64,000 bases of DNA. It comes from Acinetobacter haemolyticus CIP 64.3 = MTCC 9819. Lineage in GTDB: Bacteria > Pseudomonadota > Gammaproteobacteria > Pseudomonadales > Moraxellaceae. Below are positions 20,355 through 31,067 of the stretch, one piece after another. Made by a program: the position numbers and the translations under genes. The notes below the pieces were generated by a model, which was not told the DNA's origin, ran no database searches, and saw only the letters and a list, made by a program, of their open reading frames with translations. Numbering within the stretch: the first letter of the stretch is position 1; the number at the start of each line of letters is the position of its first letter. Location: positions 121,638-185,637 of the forward strand of contig NZ_KB849807.1 of the NCBI RefSeq assembly GCF_000369065.1, read 5' to 3'.

Positions 20355-21488
20355 TTAAATCAATTTACTTATCATAAAGTCAACGATTGTCTGACTAGCC
20401 GTGCCGTCACCATAGGGGTTGTGTGCTTCAGACATCGTCTTATAGGTTGTTAGATTTTCTAATAAATCAATCACAGCATTTTCAATTGTATTCACATCGG
20501 TGCCTACTAAACGCACCGTTCCTGCCTCAACAGCTTCAGGGCGTTCTGTTGTATCTCGCATGACTAAAACTGGTTTACCTAAAGAAGGAGCTTCCTCTTG
20601 GATACCACCGGAGTCGGTCAAGATTAAATAGCTACGATTCATCAAATAAACAAAGGGTAAATAATCTTGAGGTGCGATCAGAAAAACATTGTCAATATTT
20701 GCCAGCAGTTCATTTACAGGCTGCTGTACATTTGGATTTAGATGAACAGGGTACACGATCTGAATATCAGGATATTTTTTTGCAAGGTTTGCCAAAGCAG
20801 TACAAATATTGAGAAAACCTTGCCCGAAGTTCTCACGGCGATGGCCGGTAACTAAAATTAATTTTTTACTTTTATCTAAAAAGCTAAATTCTTGCTCGAA
20901 CGTCTTAATGAGTTGCTGCTCTTGTTCCACTTTGGTTTTAACCTGAAGTAAAGCATCAATCACGGTATTCCCTGTAATCACCACTGTTGCGGGATCAACA
21001 TTCTCATTCATCAAATTCTGATAAGATGACTGGGTTGGCGCGAAATGATAATTTGCGAGTACACCCGTGAGTTGACGATTTGCTTCTTCTGGCCAAGGTG
21101 AATAAAGATCACCGGTACGCAAACCTGCTTCGACATGACCAATTTTAATTTTATGATAATAACCCGCTAGTGAGGCTGCAAAAGTTGTTGCAGTATCGCC
21201 ATGCACAAGAATCAGGTCAGGCATCCATTCTGCAAATACTTGTTCGAGTCCTTTCAAAACGCCTGAAGTTACATCCGATAAGGTTTGTCCAGGTTTCATT
21301 AAATTAAGATCAAAATCAGGCTTTAAACTAAATAATTCTAAAACTTGATCGAGCATCTGACGATGCTGCCCCGTCACACATACCTTAGTTTCAAAGTCTT
21401 GATCGTATGCTTGTAATTTTAATGCTAAAGGTGCCATTTTAATTGCTTCTGGTCGTGTACCGAATATCAGTAAAATTCTTTTTTTCAT
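20355..21488 (-). CDS. wecB: UDP-N-acetylglucosamine 2-epimerase (non-hydrolysing)
   Basis: Converts UDP-GlcNAc to UDP-ManNAc. It has 377 residues with the family features [13 protein letters not shown] at the N-terminus, [20 protein letters not shown], and [29 protein letters not shown] in the C-terminal half. In Acinetobacter it is also called mnaA. It is the first minus-strand gene facing the divergent wza promoter. No matching UDP-ManNAc dehydrogenase (mnaB/wecC) is in the locus, so UDP-ManNAc would have to be used directly or feed another pathway. Confidence 0.93.
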   Translation of the reverse strand: MKKRILLIFGTRPEAIKMAPLALKLQAYDQDFETKVCVTGQHRQMLDQVLELFSLKPDFDLNLMKPGQTLSDVTSGVLKGLEQVFAEWMPDLILVHGDTATTFAASLAGYYHKIKIGHVEAGLRTGDLYSPWPEEANRQLTGVLANYHFAPTQSSYQNLMNENVDPATVVITGNTVIDALLQVKTKVEQEQQLIKTFEQEFSFLDKSKKLILVTGHRRENFGQGFLNICTALANLAKKYPDIQIVYPVHLNPNVQQPVNELLANIDNVFLIAPQDYLPFVYLMNRSYLILTDSGGIQEEAPSLGKPVLVMRDTTERPEAVEAGTVRLVGTDVNTIENAVIDLLENLTTYKTMSEAHNPYGDGTASQTIVDFMISKLI

Positions 21489-21802
21489 TTGATCTCACCT
21501 ATTATTTTTTATACGAAGCCATCATACAACACATCCTCTCAACGAAAACTGTTCAGAACTGTTTTACTTCATTAAGTTACAATTACAATAAAAAGGTTCT
21601 GTTCAAAGCGAAAAATCCTCACAGGAAAGAAAAGTCTGTTTATAAATGCCGATCATTGCAGTAATACTAAACATACAAAGCCCCTATATTTCTCAATGCT
21701 TTTTTGAGTTTTTTCAGCTAGAATTGGACAAATTCTGGGCCTCAAGACTGTGAGTTTTTAGGCTACTGATATTAATTAGATATAAATAATCAAGGGTCGT
21801 GT
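21489..21802. promoter_or_regulatory. divergent promoter region between wecB and wza
   Basis: A 314-bp AT-rich gap separates the leftward biosynthesis genes from the rightward export genes. It must carry both promoters. I see no credible ops/JUMPstart element and no gene in it. Confidence 0.6.
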
Positions 21803-22903
21803 GTGAAGTATTATCAGCTTTTTTCTATTCTCGCGGTGAGTATCGCTGCAACTAGTTGTGCTGTTACCTCGGGCTTACAAACCTATGACATCCCAGCAGA
21901 AGGGCTGTATACCACCGATCTGGGAACAACAGTCAATGTCATTAAGATAGATCAGGAAAACCTAGCTGCTGTGCAACCTGCACAAGTGAACTATCAGCAT
22001 CAATACAACACTTTATTTCAAAAACAACAAGTCAGCTATCGTTTAAGTGCAGGTGATGTGCTTTCAATTCAACTGTGGGCTTACCCTGAAATCACTCCAT
22101 CAGTTAATACTGTAAACAATGAACAAGCTGTCCAAGCTTTAGGTTACCCGATTGATGCGAGTGGCTATATTCAACTCCCTTTAGTTGGTCGTTATAAAGC
22201 GTCCGGGAAAAGTTTGGCACAACTGAATACTGAACTACGTAACCAGTTTGCACGTTATTTAAAAAATCCTGATGTTATCGTTCGTGTTTTATCTTATCAG
22301 GGCCAACGTTATTCAGTACAAGGCAGTGTGCTTCGTGGTGGTCAATTCTATTTAAATGACCAGCCAACCAGTATTTATACTGCACTTGGTATGGCCGGCG
22401 GCATTAATGACAAAGGCGCAAATACTTATATTCAGTTGATTCGTAATGGTCAAACTTACGATCTGAACACAATCGAGCTTGAAAAGTCAGGCTACTCACT
22501 ACATAAACTTTTAGTACAACCGAATGATACGATTTATGTGAGCACGAGAGAGAATCAAAAAATTTATGTGATGGGTGAATCTGGTAAGAATCAGGCGTTA
22601 CCTATGCGTGATCAAGGCATGACCTTAAGTGATGCTTTAGGTGAAAGCTTAGGAATCAACCCGCTATCAGGCAGTGCTAGTCGTATTTACGTACTCAGAA
22701 CCAATCCAAATGACCGCAGCACGGCACTGTATCATATGAATTTGATGAGCTTGGGTGATTTTGGTCTTGCCAATCAATTTAAATTGCGCAGTAACGATAT
22801 TGTCTATGTGGATGCAACTGGTTTAACGCGTTGGCAGCGAGTGGTCAACCAAATTATTCCTTTCTCAAGTGCTTTATATAATATTGATCGTTTGGGGAAC
22901 TGA
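21803..22903 (+). CDS. wza: outer-membrane polysaccharide export lipoprotein Wza
   Basis: Forms the outer-membrane channel for capsule. The 366-residue protein has a lipoprotein signal with cysteine at residue 19 (IAATSC). A Poly_export domain follows (YRLSAGDVLSIQLWAYPEI, GYPIDASGYIQLPLVG), with SLBB repeats (VQGSVLRGGQFYL, YVMGESGKNQAL) and a C-terminal RWQRVVNQIIPF segment that would make the membrane helix. The start is GTG at 21803 with AAGGG upstream. Its stop overlaps the wzb start by one base, and wza-wzb-wzc form one operon. Confidence 0.94.
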   Translation: MKYYQLFSILAVSIAATSCAVTSGLQTYDIPAEGLYTTDLGTTVNVIKIDQENLAAVQPAQVNYQHQYNTLFQKQQVSYRLSAGDVLSIQLWAYPEITPSVNTVNNEQAVQALGYPIDASGYIQLPLVGRYKASGKSLAQLNTELRNQFARYLKNPDVIVRVLSYQGQRYSVQGSVLRGGQFYLNDQPTSIYTALGMAGGINDKGANTYIQLIRNGQTYDLNTIELEKSGYSLHKLLVQPNDTIYVSTRENQKIYVMGESGKNQALPMRDQGMTLSDALGESLGINPLSGSASRIYVLRTNPNDRSTALYHMNLMSLGDFGLANQFKLRSNDIVYVDATGLTRWQRVVNQIIPFSSALYNIDRLGN

Positions 22904-23331
22904 TGCAGATTAAAAATATCTTGGTGATCTGTGTAGGAAATATCTGTCGCAGTCCAATGGCAGAATATTTCTTAAAGCAAGCCTACCCCCAACTTCATAT
23001 TGAATCTGCTGGTATCTCAGGCTTAACAGGTCATCCAGCAGATGAAAAAGCGCTGCATTGCATGCAAGCACTTGATATCGACATGAGTGCACATATTGCA
23101 AAAAAGCTAAAAGCCGAACATCTTAAAAATGCGGATTTGGTTTTGGTGATGAGTCAAAATCAACAAAAACATATTGAACAAACATGGCCATTTGCTAAAG
23201 GCAAAGTCTTTCGCCTAGGACATTGGCAAAATAAGAATGTGTCCGATCCCTATCAACATGATCAAGCTTTTTTTGATAGTACATGCCAGCTGATTCAGCA
23301 GTGTGTGGCTGATTGGAAAAAATATATTTAA
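22903..23331 (+). CDS. wzb: low-molecular-weight protein tyrosine phosphatase Wzb
   Basis: Dephosphorylates the tyrosine-rich tail of Wzc and so drives cycles of capsule polymerisation and export. The 142-residue cytoplasmic enzyme has the P-loop CVGNICRS at residues 10-17 (nucleophile C10, R16) and the general-acid segment SDPYQHDQ near residue 115. It is translationally coupled to wza and is followed by wzc after about 17 bases. Confidence 0.95.
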   Translation: MQIKNILVICVGNICRSPMAEYFLKQAYPQLHIESAGISGLTGHPADEKALHCMQALDIDMSAHIAKKLKAEHLKNADLVLVMSQNQQKHIEQTWPFAKGKVFRLGHWQNKNVSDPYQHDQAFFDSTCQLIQQCVADWKKYI

Positions 23332-23348
23332 CTTTTAGATTTAAGATT

Positions 23349-25535
23349 ATGAGCCAAAATACCAATACTGAAGATACGATTGACTTAAAGGAACTTTTCT
23401 TTGCGCTACTGGCACAATGGAAACTGATCGCATTATGCGTCATGCTCAGTCTTGTATGTGCATTATTATATTTGCGTACCACACCAAATACATATTCCGT
23501 CGATGCGCTAGTACAAGTTGAAAGTAGTAAAGGTGCTTCAGCTGCACTTCTGGGTGATCTTTCTCAGGTTATTGACCAAAAATCCCCAGCCCAATCTGAA
23601 ATCGAAATTTTAAAATCGCGCTTAGTCCTTGGTTCAGTGATACAAGCATTAAATCTCGATCTCAATATTTCAAATCCCAATGATACTTTTGCACAACGAT
23701 TGCTAGGCAAGCAAAATTATGCATCAGAATATAGCCCTAAGGGTGTCACTTTTCAGGATAATCAAAAAGTATTTGAAATTCGCAAATTTGAAGTACCCAA
23801 TGAATTTTTAGATAAAACTCTTCGTTTACAATTTAAAGGGAATCAGTTTGAATTAATTGATACAAAAACTGATGAAGTGCTGTTATCTGCACCTATGAAT
23901 CAGGAAAATCAACTATCCAATCGCTACGGAACCTGGAAGCTGAATGTTTTCTCAAAGGATCAGCTTAATACGGATTATCTGATTAGTAAATTTTCCTTAC
24001 CATCTGCAGTAAAATCAATTAGTGCTAGGTACTCCGTTGCAGAAAAAGGTAAATTAACTGGAATTTTAGGACTGAGCTATCAAGGTGAAGATAAACAACA
24101 CATCACCAAAGTGCTCAATGCAATCTTATCCGCTTATAGCGCACAAAATGTTGCACGAAAATCGGCAGAAACAGCTCAAACACTCAAGTTTTTGGATGAA
24201 CAATTACCAGAGTTAAAACAACAGCTCGACAAAGCTGAACGCGAGTTCAATAAGTTCCGCCAACAGTACAATACTGTGGACGTTACCAAAGAATCTGAAT
24301 TATACCTCACACAGAGCATCACATTAGAAACTAAAAAGATTGAACTCGAACAGAAACAAGCAGATATTGCAGCCAAATATACGGCAGAACACCCAGCAAT
24401 GCGTGAAATTAATGCCCAAATCACTGCGATAAAAAAGCAAATTGCCGATTTGAACAGCACATTAAAACAATTACCTGATCTACAAAGACAATATTTACAG
24501 CTTTATCGTGAAGTTGAAGTCAACACGCAATTGTACACAGCGTTGTTAAACTCTTACCAACAGCTTCGTATTGCCAAAGCTGGCGAGATTGGTAATGTAC
24601 GTATTGTGGATACTGCTGTAGAACCAGTAGAACCAATTAAACCTAAAAAGTTGCAAATTCTAATACTTGCTATTTTCCTTGGTGGTTTCATTGGGACTTT
24701 GATTGCTTTATTACGCAATATGTTACGTACCGGGATTAAAGATTCATCTCAGATTGAACGAGAGCTTGATCTACCTGTCTATGCAACAGTACCACGCTCC
24801 CCAGTTCAAGAAACTCGTATGAGTATTTTGAAAAAGAAAAAGAGCATTCCTATTCTTGCTGTTAAAAATAGTGATGATATTGCTGTCGAAAGTTTACGGA
24901 GTATTCGTACCGCCATTCACTTTGCACTGAGCAATGCCAAAAACAATATTGTGATGATCGCAGGTCCTGCACCTGAGGTCGGTAAGTCATTCATCTCAAC
25001 CAATCTTGCAACGATCTTTGCTCAAAGTAATAAAAAGATCTTACTGATTGATGCGGATCTTCGTCGCGGTTATTTGCATAAATACTTTAACAAAGACGTG
25101 AAACCAGGACTTGCTGAATTACTGACTGGTCAAGCTGAACTGAGCCAAGTGATTCAGGAAACCGAAGTGTCGGGCTTAAGTATCATGACTCGTGGCAAAA
25201 ACCCAGCCAATCCATCTGAAATTCTAAGCTCTGAGCAATTTAAAACATTGCTTGAAACCCTCAGCCCTCAATACGACCATATCATCATAGATACGCCACC
25301 AATTTTGGCAGTAACGGATGGTATTATCATTTCTCAATACGTCGGCGTTACTTTATTGGTTGCTCGTTATGCCAAATCACAAATGAAAGAACTTGAGCTC
25401 AGTTTGAATCGTTTTGATCAAGCTGGCGTCAAAGTAAATGGATTCATTTTGAATGATATTCAACGTGCAAGCGGTGGTTATGGCTATGGTTATAACTATG
25501 CCTATGCCTACAAAGCAAATAACAAAGACGACTAA
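23349..25535 (+). CDS. wzc: capsule tyrosine autokinase and co-polymerase Wzc
   Basis: An inner-membrane bacterial tyrosine kinase that controls capsule chain length. I chose the ATG at 23349 (MSQNTNTEDTIDLKELFF), giving 728 residues. A Wzz domain runs between two membrane helices (LIALCVMLSLVCALLYL and ILILAIFLGGFIGTLIALL) and includes a long coiled coil at about 275-400. The cytoplasmic kinase has a Walker A around GKS at 545-547, Walker A-prime ILLIDADLRRG and Walker B HIIIDTPPI. The C-terminus is a tyrosine-rich tail (GYGYGYNYAYAY), the autophosphorylation target reversed by Wzb. A strong hairpin follows. Confidence 0.95.
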   Translation: MSQNTNTEDTIDLKELFFALLAQWKLIALCVMLSLVCALLYLRTTPNTYSVDALVQVESSKGASAALLGDLSQVIDQKSPAQSEIEILKSRLVLGSVIQALNLDLNISNPNDTFAQRLLGKQNYASEYSPKGVTFQDNQKVFEIRKFEVPNEFLDKTLRLQFKGNQFELIDTKTDEVLLSAPMNQENQLSNRYGTWKLNVFSKDQLNTDYLISKFSLPSAVKSISARYSVAEKGKLTGILGLSYQGEDKQHITKVLNAILSAYSAQNVARKSAETAQTLKFLDEQLPELKQQLDKAEREFNKFRQQYNTVDVTKESELYLTQSITLETKKIELEQKQADIAAKYTAEHPAMREINAQITAIKKQIADLNSTLKQLPDLQRQYLQLYREVEVNTQLYTALLNSYQQLRIAKAGEIGNVRIVDTAVEPVEPIKPKKLQILILAIFLGGFIGTLIALLRNMLRTGIKDSSQIERELDLPVYATVPRSPVQETRMSILKKKKSIPILAVKNSDDIAVESLRSIRTAIHFALSNAKNNIVMIAGPAPEVGKSFISTNLATIFAQSNKKILLIDADLRRGYLHKYFNKDVKPGLAELLTGQAELSQVIQETEVSGLSIMTRGKNPANPSEILSSEQFKTLLETLSPQYDHIIIDTPPILAVTDGIIISQYVGVTLLVARYAKSQMKELELSLNRFDQAGVKVNGFILNDIQRASGGYGYGYNYAYAYKANNKDD

Positions 25536-25556
25536 ACCCTCTTTGTTTACATGATG

Positions 25557-25585
25557 ATAAAGCCAGATCAATGATCTGGCTTTAT
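25557..25585 (+). terminator. terminator after wza-wzb-wzc
   Basis: A 29-base near-perfect inverted repeat (arms ATAAAGCCAGATCA and complement) lies 21 bases after the wzc stop and ends in a T-rich stretch. Confidence 0.8.
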
Positions 25586-25731
25586 TGCGAAACCAGATAC
25601 TAACATCTTTTAGAAAACATAAAGCCTATAAAAAATACACGCATTTTTCTGATCAGTTATTCAATGCGAAAGCAGAGACATGCTAAGATCAATGCCATAT
25701 TTTTTATCAAAATCTCAATTTTGGACATCTC

Positions 25732-26439
25732 ATGAGTAAAGCGTTACCTGTTATTGTCGCAGCCGTTTTAGGCGGTGCAGCCCTTGTTCCAATTTATTAT
25801 GCCACTCAACATCCTGCGACTGAGCTTGGTAGTAAAGCTGATAAAAATGCAGCCCCAGTTGCTAAAATTAGCTACGCCTTAGGTTATGAAGTTGCGAAAC
25901 AGACTCCACCAGAGTTAGAAACAAGCGCATTTATCACAGGTTTTCGTGATGGACATGCAGATAAACCTGCTGCTTATACTGAGGAAGAACTACAAGCCGC
26001 TTACGTAGAATTCCAACAAGATATGCAACAAAAGCAAATCGAAGAGTCTCAAAAAGCCGAAGCAACCAGCAATACATTCTTAACAGAAAATGCCAAAAAA
26101 GAAGGCGTTAAAACCACAGATTCGGGCTTGCAATATAAAGTCACGAAAGAAGGCACAGGTAAAAAACCAACCGAGACTTCAGTGGTGAAAGTACATTACA
26201 AAGGTCAGTTGACTGATGGTAAAGTATTTGACAGTTCTTATGATCGTGGTGAGCCAATCGAGTTTCCACTCAATCAAGTGATTCCTGGCTGGACTGAAGG
26301 TTTACAATTGATGAAAGAAGGTGGTAAGGCAACCTTCTATATTCCTGCAAACTTAGGTTATGGTGCTCAAGGTGTTCCAGGCTCTATTCCGCCGAATAGT
26401 ACTTTGATTTTTGATGTTGAACTCATCGCAGTTAAATAA
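25732..26439 (+). CDS. fkpA: FKBP-type peptidyl-prolyl isomerase FkpA
   Basis: A periplasmic or membrane-anchored prolyl isomerase and chaperone of 235 residues. An N-terminal hydrophobic segment ([18 protein letters not shown]) serves as signal or anchor. A dimerisation domain follows to about residue 120. The FKBP domain has [45 protein letters not shown] and the conserved tail [10 protein letters not shown]. It is the classical gene bounding the Acinetobacter K locus on the wzc side. It has its own terminator. Confidence 0.93.
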   Translation: MSKALPVIVAAVLGGAALVPIYYATQHPATELGSKADKNAAPVAKISYALGYEVAKQTPPELETSAFITGFRDGHADKPAAYTEEELQAAYVEFQQDMQQKQIEESQKAEATSNTFLTENAKKEGVKTTDSGLQYKVTKEGTGKKPTETSVVKVHYKGQLTDGKVFDSSYDRGEPIEFPLNQVIPGWTEGLQLMKEGGKATFYIPANLGYGAQGVPGSIPPNSTLIFDVELIAVK

Positions 26440-26447
26440 TAAATATA

Positions 26448-26470
26448 GGGAGAGCATGTGCTCTCCCTTA
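26448..26470 (+). terminator. terminator after fkpA
   Basis: Nine-base arms GGGAGAGCA and complement (26448-26467) are followed by TTATTTTT. Confidence 0.85.
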
Positions 26471-26498
26471 TTTTTGCAAATGCATTCTGGACGAAATA

Positions 26499-27182
26499 AT
26501 GAAAAAATTAAGTTTAATTTTAATGAGTATGCTGATGGGTAGCGCTTATGCGGCACCAATCACTTTGAAAAGCCCACAACAAGAACAGTTGGGCTATAGC
26601 TACGGTTATTTAATGGGTAAAGGCAATGCCAATACCCTCAAAGATTTGAATATTGATGCTTTTATACAGGGCTTAAAAGAAGCAACTCAAGGCAAGCCAG
26701 CATCCTTAAGTGATGAAGAAATGGCAAACGTATTAAATCAGTATAAAAAGCGCATAGAAGCCAAACAACTGGTTGAGTTTCAAGAAATTGCCCAAGAGAA
26801 TGACAAAATTGGCAAAGCATTCTTGGCAGAAAATCGTAAAAAAGCCAATATAGTAACCACAAGATCAGGTTTACAGTATCAAGTGCTTCAAGCAGGTAAA
26901 GGAAAGTCACCTAAAGCTAGTGCAACGGTAAAGGTTAACTATGAAGGACGCTTACTGGATGGTACAGTGTTTGATAGCTCAATTGCCCGCAATCAACCGG
27001 TTGAGTTTAAACTCAGTCAAGTGATTCCCGGTTGGACCGAAGGACTACAAACCATGAAGGAAGGTGGCAAAAGTCGTTTCTTCATTCCGTCGAATCTTGC
27101 TTATGGTGAAGTTGGTGCAGGTGATGCGATTGGCCCTAACAGCACACTCATTTTTGAAATTGAGCTCATCGAAGTTAAGTAA
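26499..27182 (+). CDS. second FKBP-type peptidyl-prolyl isomerase (FklB/FkpA-like)
   Basis: A 227-residue periplasmic isomerase with a cleavable signal ([19 protein letters not shown]). An N-terminal helical dimerisation domain is followed by an FKBP domain ([45 protein letters not shown]). It is a clear paralogue of the preceding gene, pointing to an old tandem duplication. It differs in having a true signal peptidase site. A strong terminator separates it from the convergent murJ. Confidence 0.9.
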   Translation: MKKLSLILMSMLMGSAYAAPITLKSPQQEQLGYSYGYLMGKGNANTLKDLNIDAFIQGLKEATQGKPASLSDEEMANVLNQYKKRIEAKQLVEFQEIAQENDKIGKAFLAENRKKANIVTTRSGLQYQVLQAGKGKSPKASATVKVNYEGRLLDGTVFDSSIARNQPVEFKLSQVIPGWTEGLQTMKEGGKSRFFIPSNLAYGEVGAGDAIGPNSTLIFEIELIEVK

Positions 27183-27194
27183 TTCAGATTTGAA

Positions 27195-27230
27195 ATACCC
27201 CTTCTTTGAAAAAAGAAGGGGTATTTTTTT
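27195..27230. terminator. terminator between fklB-like gene and murJ
   Basis: Thirteen-base arms (27195-27207 and 27212-27224) with a 4-base loop, followed by eight T residues on the plus strand. It can serve both converging genes. Confidence 0.9.
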
Positions 27231-27243
27231 TAATGCTTATAAT

Positions 27244-28785
27244 TTAGTGTTTCAAATGTCTTGGTCTAAATCCTGTTACGAATAATCCAACAACGTAAGC
27301 AACTACACCAAGTACGCATAAACCCATGACCTCTGCAACACGTAACCACTGTGAAATATCACCTTGATACCACGTTAGGCCATACCACAAGGCAGCAATC
27401 ATTACGATATTGGCAACACTAAATTGGAAAGCGAGTTTCTTCCAGTGTGCCCCAAAGCGATAAATATTGCGCTTGTGCAAATAGTAATAGAGTAGGCCTG
27501 CATTTACTAAAGCCGAACCTGAAGACGCCATCGCCAACGCCATGTGCTCCGCTTCCCAGCCATTCAATTTAAATAAACCAATAAACAGGACATTTAAAAT
27601 CGCATTTGCAGCAACTGCGATTAAGCCGACACGCACAGGTGTCTTGGTATCTTGTTGTGCATAAAAACCTGGAGCAAAAACTTTGATCAGCATAAATGAA
27701 ATGACACCTGCACTCATACATTGCAAAGCCAAAGCCGTCATTTGTGTATCTTGTAAGGTAAACTCACCACGTTGGAACAAAGCCTGAATAATCGGTGTAG
27801 ACAACATAAATAAAGCAATGCTGGCTGGAATGCCCACCAACATGATGATCTTTGCTGCCCAATCCAACATTCCTCTAAACTTCGTTTGATCCTGTTCCGC
27901 ATGTCGAGCCGACAACGATGGTAAAATCACGGTACCAATCGCGACCCCAATCAAACCTAATGGCAGCTCAGTCATACGCTCGGCACTATACAACCATGAT
28001 ACTGAGCCATCTTGCATAAACGATGCCCAAATCGTGTTCAGTAATAAATTGATTTGAGTGACAGAAACACCAAATAACGCGGGCAGCATTAACTTTAAGA
28101 TACGATCCACACCTTCGTGTTTAAAATCAACTTTTGGTGGAATCAGTAATTTCTTTTTCCATAATTCAGGGATCTGGATCGCCAGTTGCAGTACACCCGC
28201 CACCACCACTGCCCAGCCCAGCGCCATGATCGGTTCTGCCATAAAAGGTGTCAGCCACCATGCACCTGCGATCATTGCAATGTTCAGTAGTACGGGGGCA
28301 AATGCAGGTGAGGCAAAAGAACCATAACTATTTAAAATACTGCTGGCGAAAGCCGTCAGTGACATAAACATTAAGTAAGGAATAGTGAGGCGAAACAAAT
28401 CTACCGCAAGTGCAAATTTTTCTGGATCTTTATGAAAGCCAGGTGCATAGATATAAATGACCACAGGCGCGGCAATCATTGCAATCAGCGTCAGCAGTGA
28501 CATCGCTGTTAGTAAGCACCCAAAAACACGACTAATGAGAATTTGTACTTCGGCATGGGTGCGACTGGTCTTATATTCCGTCAAAACAGGAATAAAAGCT
28601 TGTGAAAATGCCCCTTCCGCAAACAACCGTCGAAAAAAGTTGGGAATACGAAACGCCACGACAAAGGTATCGAAGTCCTTACCTGCACCAAAAACATTGA
28701 GCAGTACAATGTCTCGTACCAATCCAAGTACTCGAGATAACATCGTCATTGCACTGACAATAACAGTCGATCGCCACAATGCCAT
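27244..28785 (-). CDS. murJ: lipid II flippase MurJ
   Basis: Flips lipid II across the inner membrane during peptidoglycan synthesis and is essential in most bacteria. The 513-residue polytopic protein of the MVF superfamily has 13-14 helices and the N-terminal signature SAMTMLSRVLGLVRDIVLLNVFGAG. FFRRLFAEGAFSQAFIPVLTEY is conserved. I chose the ATG at 28785 (MALWRS), which has AGGTGAG upstream, over a GTG three codons earlier. It sits in the order murJ, ampD, nadC, as in other Acinetobacter. Confidence 0.94.
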   Translation of the reverse strand: MALWRSTVIVSAMTMLSRVLGLVRDIVLLNVFGAGKDFDTFVVAFRIPNFFRRLFAEGAFSQAFIPVLTEYKTSRTHAEVQILISRVFGCLLTAMSLLTLIAMIAAPVVIYIYAPGFHKDPEKFALAVDLFRLTIPYLMFMSLTAFASSILNSYGSFASPAFAPVLLNIAMIAGAWWLTPFMAEPIMALGWAVVVAGVLQLAIQIPELWKKKLLIPPKVDFKHEGVDRILKLMLPALFGVSVTQINLLLNTIWASFMQDGSVSWLYSAERMTELPLGLIGVAIGTVILPSLSARHAEQDQTKFRGMLDWAAKIIMLVGIPASIALFMLSTPIIQALFQRGEFTLQDTQMTALALQCMSAGVISFMLIKVFAPGFYAQQDTKTPVRVGLIAVAANAILNVLFIGLFKLNGWEAEHMALAMASSGSALVNAGLLYYYLHKRNIYRFGAHWKKLAFQFSVANIVMIAALWYGLTWYQGDISQWLRVAEVMGLCVLGVVAYVVGLFVTGFRPRHLKH

Positions 28786-28855
28786 CGCACTCACCTACGG
28801 CTTATTTTTCAAAAGCGTTATTGTAATAAAAGTTCAAACAAATTTCGTTGTAGAA

Positions 28856-29449
28856 TCATAAATCTGATGCTGTTTTTTCACATGATTTGTATTTCGAGAG
28901 CATATTACGAAATAATTGCCAGTCAAAATATGGGCCAGGATCAGTTTTACGCTGAGGTGCAATATCCGAATGCCCTGCAATATGGCGTTGAATCTTAGGA
29001 TATGCTTGACGCAGTGTTTGCACCACCTCAACTAAGGCTTGATATTGTTCAAGCTCAAATGGCAGATCATCACTCCCCTCAAGTTCAATACCAATCGAAT
29101 AATCATTGCATTCTTTTTGGGCAAGATAACTCGAACGGCCTGCATGCCACGAACGGTGCTGAAAATTCACAAATTGAATGACTTCACCTGTCCGCAAAAT
29201 CAACAAATGAGCCGATACCTGCATACCTTCAATGGTCTGAAAATAAGGGTGCACAGACCAGTCCAATTGATTCTGAAAAAACTGCTGAATATAACCACCA
29301 TCAAACTGCGACGGCGGTAAGCTGATGTTATGAATCACAATCAATTGAATATCGATATCCGCGGGGCGTGCGTTAAAATTTGGTGATGCAATCTGTGTTG
29401 CACCCAATAATATTCCATCTTGAACTTGCGTAAATCTAGATTGTGACAT
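28856..29449 (-). CDS. ampD: 1,6-anhydro-N-acetylmuramyl-L-alanine amidase AmpD
   Basis: A cytoplasmic amidase that recycles anhydromuropeptides and so restrains AmpR-type beta-lactamase induction. I chose the ATG at 29449 (MSQSRFTQVQDGILLGATQ), 197 residues, the family length. Zinc ligands are visible: the first histidine in IVIHNISLPP, and the histidine and aspartate in AGHSDIAPQRKTDPG. The RSWHAG segment is conserved. It lies divergent from nadC. Confidence 0.93.
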   Translation of the reverse strand: MSQSRFTQVQDGILLGATQIASPNFNARPADIDIQLIVIHNISLPPSQFDGGYIQQFFQNQLDWSVHPYFQTIEGMQVSAHLLILRTGEVIQFVNFQHRSWHAGRSSYLAQKECNDYSIGIELEGSDDLPFELEQYQALVEVVQTLRQAYPKIQRHIAGHSDIAPQRKTDPGPYFDWQLFRNMLSKYKSCEKTASDL

Positions 29450-29571
29450 TGTGACTCGAATCAGCAATTTAATATTTATGTTTCCATTTTGACATGCTTT
29501 GTCCAGAATAATCGAGATGAAATACTTATTTTTTAAGCCGAGGGTGCTAATATAAGCCCCAAGTTTTTTAG

Positions 29572-30626
<1,055 letters not shown>

Positions 30627-30824
30627 CATTTCCCCTATCATTCTTCATTTCAATTTTTGCTCAATCTATCAAAATAAAATGGGGTAAATCAGAGTGCTCT
30701 GTTACTTTATGCAAAGGCTGATTGCGCTTATGTTTACCAGAGGAGTTCGCGCTACTTTCGTTTGACTTCATACACACATATAATGCGAAGCAACTCAATT
30801 TAAAATAAAAATGAATTAGACAAA

Positions 30825-30994
30825 ATGGATAGCATATTTGAAAGCGTATTTCATATCATTTTTAAAATTTTCAGATTCATTTTTATCGCCAACATCAACG
30901 TGTAAATTTTGATAGCGATGAAGTGTGTATTGTCAGCTTTCTTGCTTGGCTGTTTATTATTTTATTCTGCGTCTACTGGTTCCTTATTCGTTAG
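30825..30994 (+). pseudogene. small membrane protein ORF interrupted by a frameshift
   Basis: An ATG at 30825 opens MDSIFESVFHIIFKIFRFI and then stops soon after. One base over, the sequence continues without a stop as FYRQHQRVNFDSDEVCIVSF, then a hydrophobic helix ending YWFLIR and a stop at 30994. Joined, the two give a coherent protein of about 55 residues with two hydrophobic parts. I take it as a broken small membrane-protein gene. The remaining bases of the 425-bp gap between 30642 and 31067 show nothing else. Confidence 0.4.
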
Positions 30995-31067
30995 TATTTC
31001 ATACATAAGCAGCCTAACATCTCCGTTAGACTGCCTATGGGCGACCATTCAGAAGCAATGAGAGCCT

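Noticed and set aside
21489..21802. JUMPstart/ops element before the capsule export operon
   Set aside because: I looked for GGCGGTAGCGTG-like sequence on both strands and saw none.
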